Below the pieces are notes generated by a model, which ran no database searches, was not told the DNA's origin, and saw only the letters and a list, made by a program, of their open reading frames with translations. Below, one piece after another: positions 43,487 through 52,587 of a stretch of 60,035 nt of DNA. The stretch is taken from NCBI GenBank assembly GCA_040007395.1, contig JBDTVG010000256.1:1-60035 (forward strand), given 5' to 3'. Origin of the DNA: DATGFK01 sp040007395. GTDB lineage: Bacteria; Chloroflexota; Anaerolineae; Aggregatilineales; UBA2796. The translations under genes were made by a program, and so were the position numbers. Every line of letters begins with the position of its first letter. Position 1 is the stretch's first letter.

Positions 43487-44925
43487 GTGTTTTTGACCAT
43501 GACATGCTTGGTAATGCGATAATCGGACACTGCTTCTGCGGAAAGATCTTTGCCGAAGCCGGATTGCTTGAACCCGCCATGCGGCGTTTCGGAGGCCAGC
43601 GGAATGTGGTCGTTAATCCAGACTGTGCCGAATTCAAGTTCGCGAGAGACTTTCATAGCGCGGGTAATGTCGCGTGTCCACACGGAAGCTGCCAAGCCAT
43701 ACTGAATGTCGTTGCCTAGCTGAATCGCTTCATCTTCGCTCTTGAAGGTGCTGATCGTCAATACTGGGCCAAAGATTTCGCTTTGAATGATTTCGGAATG
43801 CTGATCGGCTTCTGAAATCACGGTCGGCTCAAAGTAATAGCCGCTTGCCATCTGGCTTGGTCTGCCGCCACCTGTCAGGATTTTTGCGCCACTAGCTTTG
43901 GCGCGTGCCACAAACCCTTCGACTCGTTCGCGCTGAATACTGCTGATTAGCGGCCCCATCTGGATACCCTCCTCAAAGGGCAGTCCGATCTTCACCGCAC
44001 GCATGGCCTCGACTAATGCCTCCCGCACGTTGGATTCTTGTCCTTGCTGGACATAAACGCGGGTGGCGGCAGTGCAGTCTTGTCCAGTGTTGAACGTCGC
44101 GGCGAGTGTCGCCGTTGCCGCGACAGCTTCAACATCGACATCATCAAAAACGATAAATGGCGCTTTGCCGCCCAATTCCAGATGTACCCGTTTGAGCGTA
44201 TCGGCGGCAGTCTTCATGATCTTCTTGCCCGTGTTGGTTGAGCCTGTCACGCTGATCATGCGTACTAGCGGATGCTCGACCAGTGCTTGCCCCGTTTCAT
44301 TGCCGCCTGTGATCACATTGACTACGCCGTCAGGGATTCCTGCTTCGGCGGTGAGTTCCGCCAGCATGAGCGACGTAAGTGGAGTCGTGGGCGCTGGCTT
44401 GAGGATCACCGTGCAGCCTGCGGCAAGGGCAGGCCCGATCTTCCAAACTGCCATCATGAGTGGGTAGTTCCAAGGGGCAATCTGCCCCACAACCCCCACT
44501 GGTTCGCGGCGATACATCGAGGTAAAGCCCTTCGCATATTCGCCGGTTGCATAGCCGTGTGTATCGCGGGCAGCCGCCGCAAAGAAACGCAGATTGTCTA
44601 TCGTAAATGGTAGGTCTGCGCCGCTGCTCACAAACGCAAACGGCTTGCCTGTATTCTGCGATTCGACTCTGGCAAAATCTTCCAGACGTTTTTCGAGCAA
44701 GTCAGCCAGTTTCCAGATTGCCAATGCTCTTTCGCCGGGAGTCAGACGCGACCAACGCCCATCGTAAAAGGCGACATGTGCCGCTTGCACCGCCTGATCG
44801 ACATCTTCGCGGCTGGCGTTGACCACTTCTGCCAATTTTTCACCGGTAGACGGATCTTCAACGGTCAGCAGTTGCCCGCCTTTGGAGTCTGTCCACCGAC
44901 CGTTTATCCACAATTTGTAATCCAT
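43483..44925 (-). CDS. Aldehyde dehydrogenase, likely gamma-aminobutyraldehyde dehydrogenase (PatD/YdcW-like)
   Basis: 480 aa from the ATG at 44925, nine bases after GGAG. Oxidises an aldehyde with NAD(P)+; within this cluster 4-aminobutanal from putrescine is the expected substrate, giving GABA. ALDH motifs: PWNYPLMM, LELGGKAPFIVFDD (general base Glu) and FNTGQDCTAATR (catalytic Cys). The C-terminal HGGFKQSGFGKD fits the betaine/aminobutyraldehyde dehydrogenase subgroup. Substrate assignment rests on context. Confidence 0.9.
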   Translation of the reverse strand: MDYKLWINGRWTDSKGGQLLTVEDPSTGEKLAEVVNASREDVDQAVQAAHVAFYDGRWSRLTPGERALAIWKLADLLEKRLEDFARVESQNTGKPFAFVSSGADLPFTIDNLRFFAAAARDTHGYATGEYAKGFTSMYRREPVGVVGQIAPWNYPLMMAVWKIGPALAAGCTVILKPAPTTPLTSLMLAELTAEAGIPDGVVNVITGGNETGQALVEHPLVRMISVTGSTNTGKKIMKTAADTLKRVHLELGGKAPFIVFDDVDVEAVAATATLAATFNTGQDCTAATRVYVQQGQESNVREALVEAMRAVKIGLPFEEGIQMGPLISSIQRERVEGFVARAKASGAKILTGGGRPSQMASGYYFEPTVISEADQHSEIIQSEIFGPVLTISTFKSEDEAIQLGNDIQYGLAASVWTRDITRAMKVSRELEFGTVWINDHIPLASETPHGGFKQSGFGKDLSAEAVSDYRITKHVMVKNT

Positions 44926-45010
44926 GACGATTGCTCCGAAATGCACTGTGCCGAAAATATTCAAGATTTCATCAAAAATCTATCGTTTGGGGTTCTATCG
45001 ACTATTGACT

Positions 45011-45113
45011 GTTTACCTCACCCCTTAACCCCTCTCCAAATTCGGAGAGGGGAGTCAAGAGTTTCTGGAAGCCCCTCTCTACGCAGTGGAGAGGGATTTA
45101 GGGTGAGGTAAAC
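45011..45113. repeat. 103-bp palindromic element with 13-bp terminal inverted repeats
   Basis: GTTTACCTCACCC (45011-45023) is the exact reverse complement of GGGTGAGGTAAAC (45101-45113). Inside are two further stems: CCCCTCTCC/GGAGAGGGG (45029-45037, 45044-45052) and CCCTCTC/GAGAGGG (45073-45079, 45089-45095). A related half-element is at 2371-2411. Size and structure resemble a miniature inverted-repeat element or a REP-type repeat. It fills the gap between the solute-binding protein gene and the dehydrogenase gene. Confidence 0.8.
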
Positions 45114-45124
45114 GTTGATCCATT

Positions 45125-46270
45125 TTATCGAGAACCGATAATCGCGATATAGTCCGTTACCCATTTGCGGTACGGCACACAAATATCGCCACGACCATCG
45201 GCACATTTTACTTCGGGCGTATACCAAAATTTAATCTTATCAAAGTTATCGATCCCATTGGTGGTGCAGCCATCCTTGCCCAGTAGATCGCTGGCAGTGC
45301 AGGCCGCAGGCACAGCAGGCACCGATCCAAACCATGCAGCGACATCGCCCTGAACCTTAGGGTTCAGCGAATGCTCCATCCATAGGTAAGCACAGGCCGG
45401 ATGTTTGGCCTCAGCCCCTAACATCGTTGTATCCGCCCAACCCGTCGCGCCTTCTTGTGGGATCGTGCTGGCAATTGGCTTTTTCGAGGATTGCAGCAAA
45501 TTAACCTGATAGGGCCACGACCCAGAAGCCACGATTCCTTCGTTGATAAAGTCATCGGTTTGGATAGTGGCATCGTGCCAGTACCGGGAAACCAGCTTTC
45601 GCTGTGCCTTTAGTACATCAAGCACTGCTTTGTACTGGGTATCGTCCAGCGAATAGGGATCTTTGATACCGAGTTCGGGCTTCTTGTTCATGAGGTACAG
45701 CGCTGCATCGGCTATATAGATCGGGCCGTCATAAGCCTGAATACGACCAGCATTCGACTTCCCATCAGGGAGCGTTTGCTCCTCAAAGACAACGCTCCAG
45801 CTTTTTGGTGCGGCCTTGAAAACATCAGTGTTGTACATGAGCACATTTGGCCCCCACTGATAGGGAACACCATAGCTCTTGCCGTCAACGGTGTACCACG
45901 GTGCGCCTTGCAGCCGCTTGTCTACAGTTGAGTAGCTCGGCACTTTGCTCAGATCGACAGGCTGAACCCGCTTGCCTGCCACCAGCCGCAAACTAGCATC
46001 GCCGGAAGCGGTCACAAGATCGTAGCTACCTTCGTTCATCAGCGCGACCATTTCATCCGAGGTCGCCGCTACCTGAACATTGACCTTGCAGCCACTGGTC
46101 TTTTCAAAATCTGTCACCCAGTCATAGCTCTTGTCGGATTCGCCGCGCTCGATATAACCGGGCCATGCGATAATATCGACTTCGCCCTCGCCCGCACCAT
46201 GTACTGGCTGCGTTGGCAACATTCCCACGAGAAGCAGCAGCGCAATGACAACTACAAAACCTTTTTTCAT
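45125..46270 (-). CDS. Periplasmic-type polyamine-binding protein (PotD/YdcS-like)
   Basis: 381 aa with a signal peptide (about residues 1-25, ending VHG). It binds putrescine or spermidine outside the membrane and passes it to the PotABC-like transporter. Family features: DIIAWPGYIERG, YDLVTASGDASLRL, YGVPYQWGPNVLMYNTDVF. There is no lipobox, although the organism group is usually thought to lack a periplasm of proteobacterial type, so retention at the cell is unclear. It is separated from the dehydrogenase gene downstream by the palindromic repeat. Confidence 0.9.
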   Translation of the reverse strand: MKKGFVVVIALLLLVGMLPTQPVHGAGEGEVDIIAWPGYIERGESDKSYDWVTDFEKTSGCKVNVQVAATSDEMVALMNEGSYDLVTASGDASLRLVAGKRVQPVDLSKVPSYSTVDKRLQGAPWYTVDGKSYGVPYQWGPNVLMYNTDVFKAAPKSWSVVFEEQTLPDGKSNAGRIQAYDGPIYIADAALYLMNKKPELGIKDPYSLDDTQYKAVLDVLKAQRKLVSRYWHDATIQTDDFINEGIVASGSWPYQVNLLQSSKKPIASTIPQEGATGWADTTMLGAEAKHPACAYLWMEHSLNPKVQGDVAAWFGSVPAVPAACTASDLLGKDGCTTNGIDNFDKIKFWYTPEVKCADGRGDICVPYRKWVTDYIAIIGSR

Positions 46271-46354
46271 ACGATTCCCTCCAAAGTAGGTATCTCTAAT
46301 AGCCTTTACAGCTATCCAATCGATAGGATTAACGCGGGCGGCATGACTAATGAA

Positions 46355-47797
46355 CTAGTGCAGTGCCAGCGAGATATATTTGATGTTGAGGTATTCTTCG
46401 ATTCCCCATTTGCCGCCTTCACGCCCAAGCCCGGATTCCTTGACTCCGCCAAAAGGAGCTTGAGGAGTAGAGGGTAGCCCATCATTCAAGCCGACAATGC
46501 CGTATTCCAACGCTTCCGCCACCCGAATTGCCCGATCAATATCGCGGGTATACAGGTATGAAGCCAGTCCATAGGGCGTATCATTTGCCATCTGGATCGC
46601 GTCGGCAGTGTCTTTAAAGGTGAGAACAGGTGCTATCGGACCAAAGGTTTCCTCGTTCATCAGCAGCATTCCCGGCTGAACATCAATCAGCACGGTTGGG
46701 TCGAAATACAAGCCATCGCGAGAATTCCCGCCTGTGAGTACCTTTGCCCCATGCTGCATCGCATCGGCAAGATGTGCCTTCACTTTTGCCAGCCCATTCT
46801 CATCAATTAAGGGGCCGATCTGAGTCGTCTCGTCTAACGGATCGCCAACTCGCAGGGCGCGAACCGCTTCCGCCAACTGCTGCGAAAACGCTTCGTAGAT
46901 CGGTTCCTGAACGTAGATGCGATTGGTACACACACACGTTTGCCCCGCGTTGCGAAACTTGCAGGCCACCACTTCTTTGACCGCCAGTGGAAGCTCGGCA
47001 TCGGCAAAGATCAAAAATGGAGCGTGTCCGCCGAGTTCGAGCGAGATGCGTTTCATGGTCGCCGCCGATTGCGAATACAGCAGCTTGCCGATTTCGGTTG
47101 AGCCAGTGAAGGTTAACTTCCTGATCCGTAGGTCTTCCATAAAGACTTTTGAGACAGGTACAGGATCGGAAGTGGTGATCACCTGAAAGACATCGGCTGG
47201 CCCCCCGGCGACTTCCCACAGGTAGGCCAGATAGAGTGCGGTCAGCGGTGATTGTTCGGCAGGTTTGCTCACAAAACTACAGCCTGCGGCAAGGGCGGGC
47301 GCAGCTTTGCGGGTGATCATGGCGGCGGGGAAGTTCCAAGGCGTGATCGCATAGACAGGGCCAACGGGCTGCTTGATCGCGAACAGCCGTTTATTGGCAG
47401 CATGTGGCGGGATAGTATCGCCGTAGACACGCTTGGCTTCCTCGGCATACCATTCGACAAACCCGGCGGCATAGCGGACTTCGCCGCGTGCCTCGGCAAC
47501 TGGCTTGCCCATTTCCATGCTCATCAGCCGTGCCAATGCGTTTTCTTGCTCAATCATCAGATTGAACCAGCGCCGCATGATTGATGATCGTTCAAATGGG
47601 GTAACGTTTTTCCACTGGTCAAATGCTTTCACTGCCGCATCAGCGACACGATGTGCTTCTGCTGCGCCGTGATCGGGAATAGTGGCAATCGCTTCGCCTG
47701 TTGCCGGATTCGTGACCTTAAATGTGCGTCCGGCAGTGGTATGAAAGGCATCCTGTAACGCTTGGGGCAAAAACTCAAAGCCGACCTGAGTTTGCAT
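46355..47797 (-). CDS. gabD: Succinate-semialdehyde dehydrogenase
   Basis: 480 aa. Oxidises succinate semialdehyde to succinate, the last step of the GABA route. ALDH motifs: TPWNFPAAMITRK, LELGGHAPFLIF (Glu) and KFRNAGQTCVCTNR (catalytic Cys, followed by a second Cys as in GabD enzymes that are redox-controlled), and SGLGREGG near the C-terminus. It starts three bases after gabT stops, so the two are coupled. Confidence 0.92.
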   Translation of the reverse strand: MQTQVGFEFLPQALQDAFHTTAGRTFKVTNPATGEAIATIPDHGAAEAHRVADAAVKAFDQWKNVTPFERSSIMRRWFNLMIEQENALARLMSMEMGKPVAEARGEVRYAAGFVEWYAEEAKRVYGDTIPPHAANKRLFAIKQPVGPVYAITPWNFPAAMITRKAAPALAAGCSFVSKPAEQSPLTALYLAYLWEVAGGPADVFQVITTSDPVPVSKVFMEDLRIRKLTFTGSTEIGKLLYSQSAATMKRISLELGGHAPFLIFADAELPLAVKEVVACKFRNAGQTCVCTNRIYVQEPIYEAFSQQLAEAVRALRVGDPLDETTQIGPLIDENGLAKVKAHLADAMQHGAKVLTGGNSRDGLYFDPTVLIDVQPGMLLMNEETFGPIAPVLTFKDTADAIQMANDTPYGLASYLYTRDIDRAIRVAEALEYGIVGLNDGLPSTPQAPFGGVKESGLGREGGKWGIEEYLNIKYISLALH

Positions 47798-47800
47798 TAC

Positions 47801-49141
47801 CTAATTAACCTTTGTAGTTTCAAGTGTATTTTGCGCCGAGGATACCCCCGGTTCAAGGACTTCGCCAAGGGTCTGCGATAGGGCTTGTAACGCTTCGTCA
47901 ATATCGTGTTCTGTGGCTACCAGTGGTACTAGCACCCGAATGGTATTGTTGTATAGGCCCGCCTTCATCAGCAGCAAACCATGTGAACGTGCGACTTCGA
48001 CCACCTGTTGCGCCAGTTCTGGTGCGGGTGCTTTCGTAGCGCGATCCTTCACCAACTCCATCGCAAGCATTGGCCCCAGTCCACGCACATCGCCAATTTG
48101 AGGGTACTGCACTTGAAACGCCAGAAACGCCTCTAACAGCCGCTCACCAAGTTGAACGCCACGCTCCAACAGATTTTCTTCCGCGAAAATATCAAAGACG
48201 GCTAACCCGGCAGCACACGCCAACGGATTTCCGCCAAACGTTCCGCCGAGTCCGCCGGGATCGGGCGCGTCCATAATATCCGCCCGTCCGGTAACGCCAG
48301 AAAGCGGAACACCCCCGGCAACGCTCTTAGCAAACGTGATCAGATCCGGGACGATGCCGCTGTATTCGATGGCATAGAGTTTCCCGGTGCGCCCGAAACC
48401 CGATTGAATTTCGTCATCGATCAACACAATACCGTTTTGTTCGGTAATCCGGCGCAGCGCGTGCAGAAATTCTGATGGCGCTGGTACAAAGCCACCTTCA
48501 CCAAGCACAGGTTCGATGATAATCGCCGCGACTCGTTCCGGCGCGATCTGAGTCTCAAAAACTTCTTGCAAGCCCTCTAATGCTCGTTCGGTTGTCCAGC
48601 CGCGATACTCGTAGGGGAAGGGAGTGCGGTAAACTTCCGGGGCAAAGGGGCCGAAGTTCTGCTTGTAAGGGCGGGCTTTTCCAGTAAGCGTTAGACCCAT
48701 CAGAGTCCGCCCGTGAAAGCTATTCGTGAACGCGATCACGCCGGGGCGATCCGTGTACGCACGGGCGATTTTCACAGCGTTTTCGGTGGCTTCGGCACCG
48801 CTAGTAAACAGAATCGACTTCTTAGGGGCGTTACCCGGCGCACAAGCATTCAGTTTTTCAGCCAGCCGAATGTAGGATTCATACATGGCGACCTGAAAAC
48901 TGGTATGGGTAAACAATTCCAACTGAGCTTTAATAGCCTGTACTACACGCGGGTGATTATGTCCGACGTTTAATACGCCAATACCGCCGACAAAATCAAT
49001 GTATTCATTGCCGTCAACGTCCCATAACCGCGCCCCTTCTGCTCGACCCGCAAAGATCGGATGGGCGGTGGAAATGCCGCGTGGAACATTAGCTTCCCGA
49101 AGTTTTAAGAGTTCAGGAGTACGTTTAGCAGGATCAACCAT
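47801..49141 (-). CDS. gabT: 4-aminobutyrate aminotransferase
   Basis: 446 aa. PLP enzyme converting GABA and 2-oxoglutarate to succinate semialdehyde and glutamate; some members also use putrescine. Class III aminotransferase motifs: FVGGIGVLNVGHNHP, FTSGAEATENAVKIAR, IDDEIQSGFGRTG and the PLP lysine in ITFAKSVAGGVPLSG. It is the first gene of the seven-gene module. No separate putrescine aminotransferase is present, so this enzyme may do both transaminations (inference). Confidence 0.92.
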   Translation of the reverse strand: MVDPAKRTPELLKLREANVPRGISTAHPIFAGRAEGARLWDVDGNEYIDFVGGIGVLNVGHNHPRVVQAIKAQLELFTHTSFQVAMYESYIRLAEKLNACAPGNAPKKSILFTSGAEATENAVKIARAYTDRPGVIAFTNSFHGRTLMGLTLTGKARPYKQNFGPFAPEVYRTPFPYEYRGWTTERALEGLQEVFETQIAPERVAAIIIEPVLGEGGFVPAPSEFLHALRRITEQNGIVLIDDEIQSGFGRTGKLYAIEYSGIVPDLITFAKSVAGGVPLSGVTGRADIMDAPDPGGLGGTFGGNPLACAAGLAVFDIFAEENLLERGVQLGERLLEAFLAFQVQYPQIGDVRGLGPMLAMELVKDRATKAPAPELAQQVVEVARSHGLLLMKAGLYNNTIRVLVPLVATEHDIDEALQALSQTLGEVLEPGVSSAQNTLETTKVN

Positions 49142-49341
49142 AACTTTATCCTCAAAATAACTTGCGGTGATTATAAACAGGGTAATCTGGCTCTACAAGC
49201 GGATTGTCAGAGAATGATCACGATACTGTTCTATTGCTATCCTATAGCGTTGTGTTGCAGCCTTCGTCAGGTAGTTTGTTCATGCAGGCTTTTGGGTGTA
49301 GGCTCAACCATGCGAACGCTGCTCAAAGGAACCAAAACATC

Positions 49342-50001
49342 GTGGCTAACCTATCATCGAAGACACGCTCCAGACCAAGATGGACATTTTGTCTAGTCAT
49401 CGTGATTCTTATTGTATTTGCAAGTTGCGGTGCTGTCGCGCTTATCATCCCGCGCTTGCAACAGTCTATTGGATCAGTATTGTCATCCGGCGGACTACCT
49501 GTCCAGATCGACGCGGTTCCCGGCGACCCAAGCCACTTTGATCCTATTGCTTCCTATGACAGTGTTCACAAATTTGCCGGAAGTACGCTGGATCTTGACA
49601 CCATCATTGCCACTTATGTGCGGTCTGATGGCACGCTCGATCTGAGTGCGCCGTATGATCCTAACGTCGATTATCGCTTCTTTGAGGAGTTATCGACCCA
49701 GCCACCCAGCGCACCCCCGCTAGGGGTCAGGGGTGTGACTGATCAGAAGTGGGATAATCAGGTTGAAGTGCTTATCCAGCCCAAAAGGATGATCAGCATC
49801 GGCGGCGCTGTACAAGGGCTTCATGCGGCTACTGCGCCGAAATGTGCCCTGAAAACGCTGTGGAGTGCCGCCCTCGAAAAAGGTGCGCCATCAGATGCAG
49901 TCGCTAAGATAATCTACAATGTTGCTGGCTACAACTTCAGCATTAGAAACACGAAGATCGATCTCGATTTTGATACCGATTGTCGGCTCAAAACGAAATA
50001 G
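49342..50001 (+). CDS. Membrane-anchored protein, unknown function
   Basis: 219 aa from a GTG at 49342, with AAAGGA 11 bases upstream; the open frame extends to 49204 but the upstream part looks non-coding. One N-terminal membrane helix (TFCLVIVILIVFASCGAVALII) is followed by a soluble domain with two Cys (PKCALK, TDCRL). The segment SAPPLGVRGV comes from a GC-rich palindromic stretch (49713-49735, ACCCC and GGGGT units) that looks like a repeat fragment inserted in frame. No family is recognised. Confidence 0.6.
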   Translation: MANLSSKTRSRPRWTFCLVIVILIVFASCGAVALIIPRLQQSIGSVLSSGGLPVQIDAVPGDPSHFDPIASYDSVHKFAGSTLDLDTIIATYVRSDGTLDLSAPYDPNVDYRFFEELSTQPPSAPPLGVRGVTDQKWDNQVEVLIQPKRMISIGGAVQGLHAATAPKCALKTLWSAALEKGAPSDAVAKIIYNVAGYNFSIRNTKIDLDFDTDCRLKTK

Positions 50002-50026
50002 CAGTCCTGTGGAGTCTCGATGGCGA

Positions 50027-51619
50027 TTACAACACGCCGCCAAGATTCCAGGGATTGAACTCTGATTCGCCTACATCTTGCGCTTCACTTTTGGACGGTT
50101 GCCCGGAAGCCACGGCAATCACCAGATCGAGCAGATCGGCGGCAGTTTGGGTCATATCCGTGCCTTCCATGATACAGCCCGCATTCACATCCATATCGTC
50201 GATCATGTGCTCATAGGTGGCGGTGTTGCTGACGATCTTGATGCTAGGTGCAGGCTTGAAGCCAAATGCCGATCCGCGACCTGTCGTGAACAACACAAGA
50301 TTACAGCCGCCTGCCACTTGTCCCGTCACCGAAACGGGATCGTATCCCGGCGAATCCATAAAGGTGAAACCGCGTGCGGTGACAGGTTCGGCATAATCAT
50401 ATACGCCCATTAGCGGCGTACTACCGCCTTTTGCCACAGCGCCTAGCGACTTCTCAAGGATAGTCGTCAAGCCGCCCGCTTTGTTGCCGACGCTAGGATT
50501 GTTGTCCATTTCAATGTTGAGGCGTTTTGTATGTTGTTCCCACCAGCGCACTTTAGCGATTAGTGCGTCGCCCACTGCGGGACTAATGGCACGGCGTGTG
50601 AGAAGATGCTCTGCTCCGTAGATTTCTGGGGTTTCCGCTAGCACAGCGGTTCCGCCCTGTCGCACAATCTCATCAGCAATTAGCCCCACCAGCGGATTCG
50701 CCGTGATGCCTGACCAGCTATCGCTGCCGCCGCATTGCAGCGCCACGATCAATTCTGAAATAGGTTGCGGTGTGCGCGTTACAGCATTTGCCAGCGGCAG
50801 AAGTTCTTCTATCGCTGCGATACCCGCTTCAATTGTTTTGCGAATCCCGCCCATGCCCTGAATAGTCAGGCTAGGCGGTGCTTGAGTTGGCTGGCGAGAA
50901 TCTCGCAGGGCGTAGTTTTCCACGATCTCGCTGATCTGATTAGATTCGCAGCCGAGGCCGACGAGGATATAGGCGGCAATATTGGCATGTTGCGCCATGC
51001 CTGCCAATGTACGTTGCAGCAACACCATATCAAGGCCGCCGGATTTGTTGGCACAGCCTGCCAGATGCGCCAGTGCAATCACGCCATCTACATTAGGATA
51101 AGCGGCGAGCCGTTCGGGGGTAAAGTAATGGGCTATCTTGCGAGTCGTATGTGCAGAGCAGTTCACGTTGGAAATGACCCCGATGTAGTTGCGTGTACCG
51201 ACCCGTCCGTCAGGCCGCTTGTAGCCTAAAAATGTGCGGCGCTGCGCTTCAGGAACATAAGTGACAGGCTGAATCTCTGTACCGAAAGCATAATCGCGGG
51301 CAAAATCACCGACTGCCAAATTATGTAAATGGACGTGTTCACCTGCCGGGATAGTCTGTGTAGCAAACCCGATAATCTGCCCATAGCGCCGCAACGGTTC
51401 GCCTAACGCAATATCGCGCAGTGCAATTTTGTGTCCGCTGGCGATAAGCCGCAGCACTTTGATCTGCGTTCCCCCACCAAGATCGAGGATAGTCCCGGCG
51501 AGCAGTGTCACTTTTGCAATCGCAACATCATCAATCGGGTTGAGACGAATCGCCACATTGCCAAAAGGGACAATACTCACCGGGGCTGCATTTACAAAAT
51601 CGATGTTGCTCAAACTCAT
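50027..51619 (-). CDS. UxaA-family dehydratase (altronate/galactarate dehydratase type) with SAF domain
   Basis: 530 aa from the ATG at 51619. Residues about 15-100 form an SAF-like domain (LLAGTILDLGG, ASGHKIALRDIALGEPLRRYG, HVHLHNLAVGDF). The main part is the UxaA/GarD catalytic region: RRTFLGYKRPDGRVGTRNY, CSAHTTRKIA, HLAGCANKSGG, VGLGCESNQ, QCGGSDSWSGITANP and GRGSAFGFKPAPSIKI. These enzymes are metal-dependent and remove water from hexonates such as D-altronate. No hexuronate pathway partner is nearby, so the substrate is unproven. Confidence 0.9.
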   Translation of the reverse strand: MSLSNIDFVNAAPVSIVPFGNVAIRLNPIDDVAIAKVTLLAGTILDLGGGTQIKVLRLIASGHKIALRDIALGEPLRRYGQIIGFATQTIPAGEHVHLHNLAVGDFARDYAFGTEIQPVTYVPEAQRRTFLGYKRPDGRVGTRNYIGVISNVNCSAHTTRKIAHYFTPERLAAYPNVDGVIALAHLAGCANKSGGLDMVLLQRTLAGMAQHANIAAYILVGLGCESNQISEIVENYALRDSRQPTQAPPSLTIQGMGGIRKTIEAGIAAIEELLPLANAVTRTPQPISELIVALQCGGSDSWSGITANPLVGLIADEIVRQGGTAVLAETPEIYGAEHLLTRRAISPAVGDALIAKVRWWEQHTKRLNIEMDNNPSVGNKAGGLTTILEKSLGAVAKGGSTPLMGVYDYAEPVTARGFTFMDSPGYDPVSVTGQVAGGCNLVLFTTGRGSAFGFKPAPSIKIVSNTATYEHMIDDMDVNAGCIMEGTDMTQTAADLLDLVIAVASGQPSKSEAQDVGESEFNPWNLGGVL

Positions 51620-51782
51620 GGGGTTCAGACTTTCTTCGTAAAAATTCTTAATCAATAACGCCTGAATTGTACAGCGGTGTCTTGCTAGCGCAACAGCATT
51701 GAACAGAGATTACGGTAAACAAAGAGCGTTCGCTGTTGGGATTCTTCCTGCTTCCGAATGCAGGTGGGGCACACAATCAATG

Positions 51783-51811
51783 TTGACTTCTCAGGGTGCT
51801 TGTGCTAGGAT
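51783..51811 (+). promoter_or_regulatory. Promoter of the infC-rpmI-rplT operon
   Basis: TTGACT (51783-51788), a 17-base spacer and TAGGAT (51806-51811) preceded by TGC, an extended -10 arrangement. Transcription would start near 51818, giving a leader of about 60 bases before infC. Confidence 0.6.
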
Positions 51812-51879
51812 AAAACACTTATGCGTAGGACAAAACTGCGCATCAGAAAAGTTCAGATTTGAAAGGCCAGGTGAGCAGT

Positions 51880-52428
51880 ATCAGCGCCGGAGATTATAGA
51901 GTCAACGAGCAGATTCGCGGGATTACCCAAGTACGACTGATTGTCGCAGGCCCTAAAGGGGAAAATGAAAACCTAGGGGTTGTCTCGCTGCGTGAGGCGA
52001 TGAATATCGCCAATGATCGCGGGATGGATCTTGTTGAGGTTTCGCCCAACGCCGAACCCCCAGTTTGCCGGGTGATGGACTTCAGTAAATTTCTTTACGA
52101 ACGTTCCAAAAAGGATCGTGAAGCCCGCAAAGCGCAAAAGACAATTGAAGTCAAGGAAATCCGCCTGCGCCCCAAAACCAACGATCACCATTTGGGATTT
52201 AAAGTACGGGATGCGCGGAAGTGGATTGCCGATGGCATGAAAGTCAAGGTACGTATCCGTTTTCGTGGACGCGAGATCGACTATCCGCAGATTGCACGGG
52301 AACAGCTTAACGAGATCGCTACAGAGTTGCAGGATGTCGCGATTGTTGAGCAGATGCCGACGATGGATGGCAGAACCATGTTGATGGTGCTGGCTCCTTC
52401 ACCGGACAAAGACAAAAAGAAGCCATAA
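51880..52428 (+). CDS. infC: Translation initiation factor IF-3, probable AUC start
   Basis: 182 aa. Binds the 30S subunit and checks the initiator codon. Sequence: DYRVNEQIRG near the N-terminus, REAMNIANDRGMDLVEVSPNAEPPVC, DFSKFLYERSKK, and the C-terminal EIRLRPKTNDHHLGFKVRDA. The start is taken as ATC at 51880: AGGTGA (51869-51874) sits exactly five bases before it and the resulting N-terminus has the normal length. In-frame GTG (51871) and TTG (51859) lie upstream, but the GTG overlaps the ribosome binding site. Rare start codons are a known device for IF-3 self-control. rpmI and rplT follow, as in most bacteria. Confidence 0.93.
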   Translation: MSAGDYRVNEQIRGITQVRLIVAGPKGENENLGVVSLREAMNIANDRGMDLVEVSPNAEPPVCRVMDFSKFLYERSKKDREARKAQKTIEVKEIRLRPKTNDHHLGFKVRDARKWIADGMKVKVRIRFRGREIDYPQIAREQLNEIATELQDVAIVEQMPTMDGRTMLMVLAPSPDKDKKKP

Positions 52429-52538
52429 AGAAATCGTAAGCCATTGTTCGTAGATGGCAATAAATAGAAGTACTCTGCGCGACCAGATCCAGTTTATCAT
52501 TAACGTCGCGTTGTTTGGCAACTAACTTCTCATCACCT

Positions 52539-52561
52539 GCACCGCACCTTTCGTGCGGTGC
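52539..52561 (+). promoter_or_regulatory. Leader hairpin before rpmI
   Basis: GCACCGCAC (52539-52547) and GTGCGGTGC (52553-52561) form a perfect 9-bp stem with a CTTTC loop, 26 bases before the rpmI start. In other bacteria L20 represses rpmI-rplT by binding the leader, so a control role is plausible; partial termination is possible but no T-run follows. Confidence 0.5.
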
Positions 52562-52587
52562 TGTAATGTCTAGCAGGAGTAGAGATT

